DNA of 11,378 nt from assembly GCA_004335635.1 (NCBI GenBank), contig QAXH01001654.1, positions 1 to 11,378 on the forward strand, given 5' to 3'. Shown here one piece after another: positions 1-9,400 of the stretch. Under the pieces are notes generated by a model. The model was not told the DNA's origin, searched no databases, and saw only the letters and a list, made by a program, of their open reading frames with translations. The stretch comes from Chloromonas sp. AAM2 (Eukaryota; Chlorophyta; Chlorophyceae; Chlamydomonadales; Chlamydomonadaceae). Position 1 is the first letter of the stretch, and the number at the start of each line of letters is the position of its first letter. Made by a program: the position numbers and the translations under genes.

Positions 1-429
1 GGCGCCCGCTGCTGCCACGGCAGCTGCCCCCCTGTCGCTTGCACCAGCCGCACTGCTGGTGGCAGCAGCAACGGCTGGATGCTGCCTGGCTGCGCCGCTG
101 CTGGGGCGTGCCTGCGGCCGCCTGCCGGCTGCGGCCAGGACGGTGGGTGGGAGGCCGGGCGGGAGTGCGGACGGGGGCCAGAAGAGACAGCACATCTCCC
201 CCGGCTGTGCGGCGGCCCGCACGTACCAGGGCAAATGCCGTAGCCATTCGCGAGCCTTGACACAGAGCGAGAGCACTGCTAGGAGAGAGACTAGCAGGGC
301 GGTGTGGGGCAGGGCGGGGCGCGGGGTGGGCGGTGTGTGTGCGGGGCGCAGGCCCAGCCACTGCAGCCACAGGGCCAAGCAGGAGGGTGCGCCTGGCTCC
401 TCCTGCAGGTGCTGCACTATCCAGGGCAC
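1..429 (-). CDS. PIEZO exon 15 (runs off the window)
   Basis: Residues 1234-1376, starting in phase 0 after GATGTGCAG at 430 and still open at position 1. It contains a Trp/Leu-rich segment (CLALWLQWLGLRP) matching the plant YLGLRV motif, the helix TALLVSLLAVLSLCVKA, the amphipathic EWLRHLPWYVRAA, and then a long Ala/Pro/Ser-rich stretch from about residue 1320 that looks like the start of a cytosolic loop. The rest of the blade, the beam, the anchor and the pore are outside the window. Confidence 0.84.
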   Translation of the reverse strand, partial: MPWIVQHLQEEPGAPSCLALWLQWLGLRPAHTPPTPRPALPHTALLVSLLAVLSLCVKAREWLRHLPWYVRAAAQPGEMCCLFWPPSALPPGLPPTVLAAAGRRPQARPSSGAARQHPAVAAATSSAAGASDRGAAAVAAAGA

Positions 430-3400
430 CTGCACATCACCAACACAACGGGTGTATGCTGCTCGAAGAAGATGCCAAAACTCCCGACGCAAACATTGAC
501 AAGGCTTCCATGGTTTGCCAAAACTCCCGACATGCACTTTTGTGTGAAACCAGTTGAAACATGAATCCTCGCGACTGATGATTTTATGGTCTGCCCTGGA
601 CTGTGCCCTGGTCAGCCGATGGCGCAAGCAGCACAGACCGTCATCAGCACAACAGTGCCTAAGCACAGGTCTCCGAGCCGCTTAATTGACACCCTGATCA
701 AGCACCCCTAGGCTTAGCTGCCTTGTTGATGACTGCTCTCCAGTACCTTTTGACCTGTCTGGCCATTGATGGTCAGAACGTTGCAGATTATTATCAACAC
801 TCCCTGATCGATCCAATGATCCCCCTTGCCTGCAGTGTGTAGTCTGCCAGCAGCCATGCCGTGACCCCCGCCTGCGCCACCCTTAGCAGCGCATGGCCCA
901 CTGCCCCGTCATGGGTACGTGGGAACTGGGAAGCGGGGCGATGCGTGTGCGCCCGGGCCGTCAGCACAACGGTCAGGCAGAGCGCCACCACGCTGGTAAG
1001 ACCCAGGGCGCCAGGCGCCTGCAAACCAGCGACGCATGCTCCACATCAATCTAGCTCTGCAGAACTCAAGAATGCACAGCTTGGTGTTGGCTGAGTGCCA
1101 GGTAAAGATGCCTAGTTGTGAACACAAGAAATAAGCTGTGCTGGGCGGCAGGCTTGATTAAGAGGTGCACTTGCAATCTGGATGCTGGCTAGGGATGAGG
1201 GCTGCAGATTGTGGGCAGGCTGTCGTTAAAAGCCAGCACACGATACAACCCAATTCTGGCTCAAAAGTCCTCTCTGAAGGGTCGTCTTGCAACCAACCAG
1301 GCGGGTTCAGAGAGGATTGTGGTACATTGACACTACAGGCTGGGGTTGTGACCGGTCTGACAGGCCAGATTGCTTGAGTTGAACTTTTGAGCTTGCACCC
1401 GGCCAAGCAGGTCAGGTGATAGATTGTGATAGAATGGCGGCATGACGCACCTGCAAAGCCAGGCCGAACAGCATGAGGCCGGCCACCTGATCCACATGCA
1501 GCACCAACGCCCGTTTCAACCACCAACGGCAATCCTGTTGGTGAGCCGTTTCGTCCTCCACCTGTTCTTCCTCCCCTGCACCCTCCTCCTCAGCACCTCT
1601 TTGCCCGTTCATACCACCTGAGACAATGCCTGCTTCCAAACGGCCTGTAGGAGCGGCATTTGCTGTGGTGTTGGCTGCATGCCTGGCCCCATCCTGACCG
1701 ACTGAAAACCAGAATCTGTACGCTTGCACAGCCAGCAAGAGCAGTGCAGGCAGTAGCAAGCTTCCTGCCAGCCGCCCACCCTTCAAGTCTGGGTCGATAC
1801 CCATCACGTCCTTGAGCACTTCAGCCACATCATTGGGTATCACAGGCTGGTCAGAAACGGCTGAAAACAGCTGGACCAGCGTTACTGTGTAGCGGGCCAG
1901 CATGTCTAAGGCAGCCCAGGCTGCAAGCAGGGCCACAAAGACCCAGCCGTGCTGCTTGTGGTGTGCTTGTGCAGGCACATATGAGGTTGGGGAGGGTGAG
2001 GGTAGGAGTGGTGTGTTTAGGTCATTGGTCTGGGGTGGTGTGAGGCCGGCATGGGGCCTGACGGTTGCCTTCCTACATTCAGCAAACGGCAGGTGTGCGA
2101 AGGCAAGTCAAGTACAGGTCAAGTACAGGTCAAGTACAGGTCAAGAATAGGTCAAGTACAGGTCAAGTACAGGTCAGGTACAGGTCAAGTACAGGTCAAG
2201 AGTAGGTTCACCCTTCCCATGTCCTCGGACGGCTTCCCTGATGTAACAAATCAATTAAGATAGGTTGAGCATGTGAAAACAATTCGAGTGTGCAAGCAAG
2301 GTGGAGTACGAGGAGGAAGTGCAGGTGAAAGCATGGGCGAGCGCCAGGGGGCATGCACTCTTAATTTTGCCGACCTATTACTCTGTTTTGTCAAGGGGGG
2401 GCGAGGGGGGTCAACACGTCCATTACAAATTTTGAGATTTTGAGACTTTACAATTGTGCTCGGTTTTATGAGAGCTTTCCACTGTACTATTGGAAACAAA
2501 AAGTCAGTTCCCAGAGTCAGAGTCATTTGCCGGTCCGGAGCACCCCTGCCGGTTTCCGACCGTTTCCGGACCCAGCATGGGTTTCAGGAGTATGCCATTG
2601 AGTATGCCATTGTGTAGCTCTCGATGCGCCCGTCACAACGGCATGTTCAGATCTTGATCCTGACTTATCCTTGGCGTGCAAAATGATTTTTCCGTGAGGC
2701 TTCATATTTCCTCAAACACCCCTGACCCCCACCCCTACGCCCTGCTCCTGAACAGCTCATAATGCCCCCAGAATCTGAACGTAAGTTCGCTGAGGGGTGC
2801 CTAAGCCATTGCCGTCAGGAAACTGGCCTACTCCCATTATAGGTCGAAAGTTACGGAAGTGCATGCCTCCTGGCGAGCGCATAATAAGGTTGTGCATACA
2901 AGGAAGGGTGAAGAGAGGAAGCAATGGAATGAAAGCCAGCTGGGCTAACCGCAAGTCACCCGCAGCAGTCAGGAATGGGGACGGATCGGTCCTGTGTGCA
3001 GGGGTGTGTGCTGACCTGGCTGGCATCGGATTGTTCTCATCCTAATGCATTGAAAAAACACACCGCCGGTAATCGCACCAGCAGCAGTCCGACGTTGGGA
3101 CCGGACGTTCATTTGTGCAGGTGAAGCAGCGTGAGTGTGCTTACCTAGGTGGCATGGTGATGCACATGGCGGCTAGCAGGAGGTACCCCAGGCCCATGAC
3201 CCCGGGAGGGGCTGGGCTGAGGCAGGGGACCAGCAGAGCAGTGCAGCCCAGCAGCATGTGACCGGCAGAAACGGCCAGACCTCCAAGAAACCGAGGGACA
3301 GCAGCTGATGCAATCTGCACACGGCAATTTTAGGACGGCAGCAGATCATGGTGCATGGGGAAAGCTGACATGGACAGAACTCAGCGTGGGCAAGCCATGG

Positions 3401-6400
3401 AAGCAGGCAATCGAGCCAAAAACAGCACGCAACACAGGCAACAGTGCCAAAGGTGATGATCAAGGTAAACGGCTTGCATTGGGCAGTGAAGGCATGGCAT
3501 CAGGCCATGCATCCCGCTGGTGTGCACAGCACAGGCAGTCAATGGCCGTGCGATGTGGCACTGTAGCCCCACAGATCTTCATGTGCTCTCCTTGCCTGTG
3601 CCGTACATGACCTTGGAGCTTACTCTTGGGGATGAATGCAGGTAGCCAGGCAGCTTGGTTCTCTTGCTCAGGCTAGTTCAGGTCGTTCCCGGCTCAACAG
3701 GCATACAATTGTATGCAGACCAGCTAGCTGACCAGGGACGGTGGAGCTGAAGCGCAGGGTGGACAGTGAAGCCGCTGCTGAACCCAGAGTCACCCGCATG
3801 TGGCCTGCCGTGCAAATAACTCTAACATACATACAGGGGCAGCTTCCGTCGCCCTGCCCACCTTGATAGCACGTGATGCGAGCGCGTCGGACACTGACGC
3901 ATGCATGGTGGACAGCAGCAGGGCGCACACCACAGGCAGACAGTCCCTGCATGCATGCACACGCAGCAATGGAAGCTCGAACAGGCTGAGTCACGGGATG
4001 TGTACCGCCCTGCCCTGACCTGAGCAGGGCCCGAAGGACAGCAACCGGCCATGAAGCGCATAAGCCGCAGGCAAAGAGAGCAGAGAAGAGAGCACGTGCA
4101 AAGCGTGCTATTGCAGAGTGCGCCAGGTACATGAAACGTGCGTCCATTAGCCACATGGAACCTTGTCAGATCAATCCTGGCGCACCTGGCAAGGTTAACG
4201 TTTTGCAGGCCCAACACTTGGCACAGCCATGTGGTGTCGGTTTCTGTCCACGTGAATCCCTTGAGGGACAAACCCGCTGGCGCTGGCGGGCCGTTTGGCG
4301 GGCTGGGTGCGTGCTGGTCGCCTGGTCCCTGGGCTGTCTCCAGCAGTACCACCAGGTACAGGGCTAGGAGGTGCAGGCAAGCATACAACCTGCAAGCATC
4401 GTCACTCACATCGAGCTCTGCTGCACTGCTGCAAGGATTGAGAACCTTCGCACGAGGCGGATATTTGCTGTTGTTGACAAAGGTGCAGTGGTGACCAGTA
4501 GGTTACCGGCAATTTCCCTTCCCCCTTGCCCCCGCTGACCAGTCCTCCCCGGACTGAAGGCCATTTAAACAACAACAACACCACGAGGCGGATAGAGTGC
4601 ATAGGTGTGTTGAGAAGCATGCAGAAACTCAGTCATTGTAGTGCGTGATCGAGTCGTGAAGATGCACAGCTACCACCCGTTCATCAGTCGTGAAGATGCA
4701 CAGCTACCACCCGTCGCGACATGTAAGATTGTATGCCTGGTACCTGTGTGAGCACATTCAAAGGAAAGCAAGATCACATGTCGGGTGTCCTCCTCTGCAT
4801 GCCCGTACCCATCACCTGATCAGCATGCGCTGGCCAGTGCCCGGTGTCAGCACCCCCTGAGCCCGCGGCCTGCCCCGCACACACTGGCCTGCAGTGCTGA
4901 GTATGAAGTAGGCGAGGTACAGGGCGTGCAGGGCGTCGGTCCAAAGCACACCCAGCAGCAGCCAAGCAGCGGGCACCAACACGCAGCCCAGGTACCAGCC
5001 TGGGAGGCAAAGATGGATCGTTGTTGGGTTATGGCGGTCAAAACCTTAGTTCTTACTCATCACTCAGTACAGGTCCCCATCTGGAGCGTACAAAGGTCTG
5101 GCCAAGCCAGCGAGACCTGTTGCTTCCTCGCTCAGGGCAGGTCCACGTTCCCTTTCGATTCTTGCGGCCGCTTCCCTGATGTATACAAAGGGACGTTGGT
5201 CCTAGGTTGATCGTATCCCCTCTTGACTTGAACACAACTGGTGACGTTGTGTGAGAGACGCCATCAGAGAACAGCAGCCCACCTGTCAACATGAACCCAT
5301 CCAAGTGCCGGCGTGCCCACCGGCGCAGCACAGGTGTGCGAGTTGAAAGGGCAGCACCGCCAACTTCCACGCTTGTCTGCAGCCCATGCAGCAATCGCCC
5401 AAAGTTGGTGATTGGCCTGGTGTTCTGCCAACCGTGTTAGTCCAGACCGGCTCGAAGTCCAGGTAGATTTGAGTTTCAGTTTGAATCATACTTGCTCATG
5501 AAGCGTACTTTCAAACATAGCGTGCTCAACCGCACTGGTCAGTCAGGCTTACCAGAACGTCAGCGGTTTCAGTTGTCCTGCGGTTGACCACACCCAAACA
5601 TGCCGCCACCAGCAAGAGGCTGGAGAGCACCACCTCCAGTCGAGGCGGCGCCTCAACCACAACAACGCCCGACACCTGGAGAGCCTGGGCAGGAAGGGCA
5701 GGAAACTTGCCAAAGCATGGGAAACTGGCAGTGTTGGTTGACACACAAGGCCTGACGTACAGCTATCATGAAGAGATGTGCACATGTAAGAAGCAGCCAA
5801 CAGGCTTGAAACCGATGGACTGGTTTAGAAGGCTGTGTATGCACATGCCATACAATTGTACTGCACATGCGTTGAGAAACGTACCGTTGGGATTTTCCTT
5901 GCAATGATGCTGCGCAGGCTTCCAGCCACGAACAGGGAGAGAAGCCAGGCTAGCAGCAAGACAATAATTCCCGTGGCAATGGCCTGTAGCCAGGCCCTGG
6001 CGTGTCTGCGTGCAGCAGCAGCAGTGCGGCTGGCCGAAGGTTGCTGGCTGGCAAGAAACCGCGTCAATGCAGTTACTTTTGCCCTTTCCTTGGCCCAACA
6101 AGGCAGGACGAGGCAAAGAAAGGCAAAAAACAAAGCAGGCAGTCTGGGCTGACGTGTAGCAATGTGCGTGAAGAGGGTCAAATTGTGTTCGCTGACCTGG
6201 CCGGGAGCACAAGAGTGATGGTCCCCAGCACCAGCAGCTGCACCCCCAGAGCGGAGGGCTCCAGCAGGGCTGTGCAGCACAGCAGGGCCGCTACCACTGC
6301 GGGAGACAGCACGGCCTGGGCCAGGGCGGCTGCGTTGTGTAGCAGCGCTGCTAGCCAGGACACCATGCGAGAGCCTGCAGCTGCAAGCGCACACCGCAAA

Positions 6401-9400
6401 TGATGATCTCGCTACGACTACGGATACATGCAAGATGGTCATGATTGGCAGCTGCTCATGATGGTTCCAACATGATGGAGCAAGGCGCCCCACCTCGCGC
6501 GGCAGGGTGTAGCCATTAAACCGTCATTAAACTCATAAACATACATTCCTTGGCATGCTCTGTCCACATTTTCACGCTCCTTGTGTAGATGCGTGCTCCC
6601 ACTGTCTGTATCCATGGTATGCCATGCATGTCAACAGTCACTCAAGCACGGCTGCCATGCCGTTGCACACACACGGCCTTGCACGTCCAGCTGGTGCTGC
6701 TGATGAGCTTGAGTACAGGGTCGGCTGCGCCATGCACCAGGGCTCGTACCTTGTGTTGCGTGTGCCAGGTCAGGCAGGCGCTGCATGCCATGGGGCGGCA
6801 GGGCGGCGCAGCAGCATGTGGCCGCGTACAGCAGGTGCACACTGCCTAGGTGCGCGCCCTGCAGGCCCAGCAGCACTGTGGACGCATCTTCTGCACAGCA
6901 CACATGGGCAGGTCACAGACACCAAACACAGGCATAACTCGCAGCAGGGCATGGATACTCAGAATACAGGCATGATCCGAGGTAGGGAGCTAGACTACGA
7001 GGCATGCATGCATAACAAGCAGACTCGCTTGCTCAGGGTTGGTCAGGGCAGTGTTCGTCCGTTCTCGTTCACATGACGGCTTGGCTGCTGTGATCAGGTG
7101 TGTATACGATCAGACAGATGCTGGCCAGTGCTTGTGACGCATGAACACACCACTTTACGAAGCTGACCCACAGTAAGTGTGCGTGTGTGTCTCATTTACA
7201 CTGCGAGCACTTCATCTCGCTGTTCAAGCCCTCTGTAGCAAGCAGAGCCATCGCTGTGCTGAGCAATTCAGCCACTCTGCCAGGTGCTGACTCACCGCTG
7301 AAAAGGCTGTACAGCCCCATGACGTTGACTGCCCTGCCCCATGCGCCGCTGGCCCCGCCCCGGAGCAGCTGTTGCATGGCGTACAGCAGCACCACGTGGC
7401 CGCCACTGATTGCCTGTGGGCCGTCAGTGAGCAACAGCAGTGATGACCACCAATTAGCAATCATCTTTTCAACTCACGATTAACCATTCAGGTAACAGAG
7501 CAATGAGCAACGGTGAACAACAATTTCTCCGAACAGCAATCAGCAACCACCTTTTGAAGGATCAGGCTAAAACAAATCAGCAATTTGTAATCGACCGGTC
7601 AGATGTATAGCAGTATTCAGTACTTTGAGCACATTGTGTTCTGTTAATTACCGGTTGTGGCTACTGAACATGATCAACAATCGTTGTTTTGACATGGTGC
7701 GAAGCATGCAACTGATGGATGAGCCTGTTCCCATGTCCACCATGCAATGATCGAGTCGTCACGCAGCCTGGGTGCGAACGGATGCATGACTTCACTCCAA
7801 TTTCAATACACAAGGGTATGCAATCAATACCTGATCTTGACTCCAGTCTCACCCCAAACTCCTGACCTGCAATGATCTTGTCATCATGCAGCTTGGGCCC
7901 AGGCCGCTCCCGTGCGGTGTGCGTGCCCAACGCAGCACCCGCCACACAGCCGCCAGGCAGTATCCAAGGCTAGTTGCGCCGGGCCACAGCACAGCACAGG
8001 CACCAAGCAGAACAGCAAACGCAGTGCCACACAGCAAACCCTGGTCTGCGGTGTAGGTAGCAGTGGTGGCAGTAGGCGCGGCAGGGGCAGTGGTGATGGT
8101 GATGAGGGTAGCGGGGTGTGTGTGGCTAAGCCTCTGCGTGGTGCTGCTTTGCGTTGAGCCAGGCGGTGGTGAGCGTGGGTTGCCAGAAAACAGAGAAGGG
8201 CGGGGTGAAACGTCTGATGAAACGCCCCTCGTGCTATTGTACTGCCGGCCGGTAGCAGCACCGGCGAGGTTTCCTGTCGAGCCGAACAGAAGCGGTGCAG
8301 CAGCGATGGCTGGGGAGGTTGCGAAGAGTGGAAATATGTCTTCCTCGGCACCTGTGAAGCTCATATTGCTCGCCGTGCGCTGATGCCGGCTTGAGCGGAG
8401 GGCCCGTCCTAGCGCAGCCAATGCCCCGCTTCCGACTGCACCCATGCTTGCGGGAGTCATGTCTCCGGCTGACGCATGCGCCCTCGTCATACCTTCTGAC
8501 TCCCTTCGTGGCACCAACCCACCACCTGCTCCCACACCAGCTGCAGCTGCACCAGCTGCTCCACTGGTTCTGGCCCCAGCCGCTCCACTGGTGCTGGCAC
8601 CAGCCACCGGCCCAGCCACGGCTGCAGACGCGTCCTTGTCCTGGCTATGCTGAAATGGCAGCTCAGAAAGCTCTCCTTTTTCATCCCCTTCGTCCTCCGA
8701 GTCTGCATCCTCATCCCCGCTGTACCCATGATTATCCTCCCCGTCGGATTCTCCGCCCCCATGTGCTACGCTAACACCTCCCACAGCTTCGCTGTCCCCG
8801 CCGGCCTCGCCCGGACGGATTCCGTAGGCGGCTGCAACTAGGCCCGTCAGCAACGGTGGGCACAGCAGAAGGAAGAGGGCCGTGGGTGTTGGGTCTGGAG
8901 TTCCTATGCCCAATGCTTCCATAGCCCAAGCGATGTCTGCTTGCACATGTTTGTCTAAGGCAGAGTAGAGCATCTGGGCTAGTAGCCGACATACGAAGAG
9001 TGCTGCGGAGTAGCTGGACACAGCACGCCATAGAACGGGACTGGTAAGATACTGGGGGCTGCTGGAAGGCATGGCTGGGCTGCTGCGGCTGGTGAAGACT
9101 CCCCATAGCAGGAAGGCCAAGATGTAGCCAGCTCCTACAGTGAAAGATTCCATGGCCACACGGCAGTCAGTTCACGTATAGCTTTGGGTAGAACTGTCTG
9201 ACCTTTGAACATTGTTAGGTATGGATGGGCAGGTAGCTGGTGCCTGGCTGGAGGCAGCAGGCAGTAAGCATGAAGTTGGGTGAATTGCAAGGAGGAGGCT
9301 CTAGCTTGGGTACAAGTGTCAGAGGCCACTTAGTCAGCGTGAGAAAGGAAATGCAATGTCCGCCCGGTGTGTGCGACATTGGACTGTGCATGGACATATG

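Larger units (their letters stand above)
2058..3144 (-). other. Intron 12 (longest, repeat-bearing)
   Basis: This 1,087-nt intron has donor GTAAGC. It holds the 11-bp minisatellite at 2107-2205, a 12-bp tandem pair at 2588-2611 and a G-rich patch near 2395-2412. An open minus-strand frame at 2757-3026 shows no PIEZO similarity and is not needed for phase. Confidence 0.72.

Noticed and set aside
59..499. 146-codon plus-strand open frame
   Set aside because: It is antisense to exon 15 and has the Arg/Ala/Gly-rich composition expected of a GC-rich reverse frame.
2107..2205. CRISPR array
   Set aside because: The units are 11 bp with no spacers; it is a minisatellite in a eukaryotic intron.
2757..3026. 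89-codon minus-strand open frame as an extra PIEZO exon
   Set aside because: No helix or similarity where one is expected, and exons 12 and 13 already join in phase without it.
3173..3463. 96-codon minus-strand open frame overlapping exon 12
   Set aside because: It is out of frame with the PIEZO-like reading; the exon 12 frame gives the expected helices and correct phases.
3668..4156. 162-codon minus-strand open frame with hydrophobic start
   Set aside because: It lies in intron 10 and beyond, and is a shadow frame of exon 11. It lacks a phase-2 acceptor for joining to exon 10, while the smaller exon 3862-3946 fits on both sides.
5825..6493. 222-codon minus-strand open frame as one gene
   Set aside because: Only the part at about 5885-6143 has channel-like helices; the upstream half is a shadow frame over exon 5, which is read in another frame.
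9151..9153. ATG 9153 as the main start of the channel
   Set aside because: It is kept only as an alternative. It has a good context but would lose the first half of the N-terminal hydrophobic hairpin, which the exon at 9595-9658 supplies in phase.
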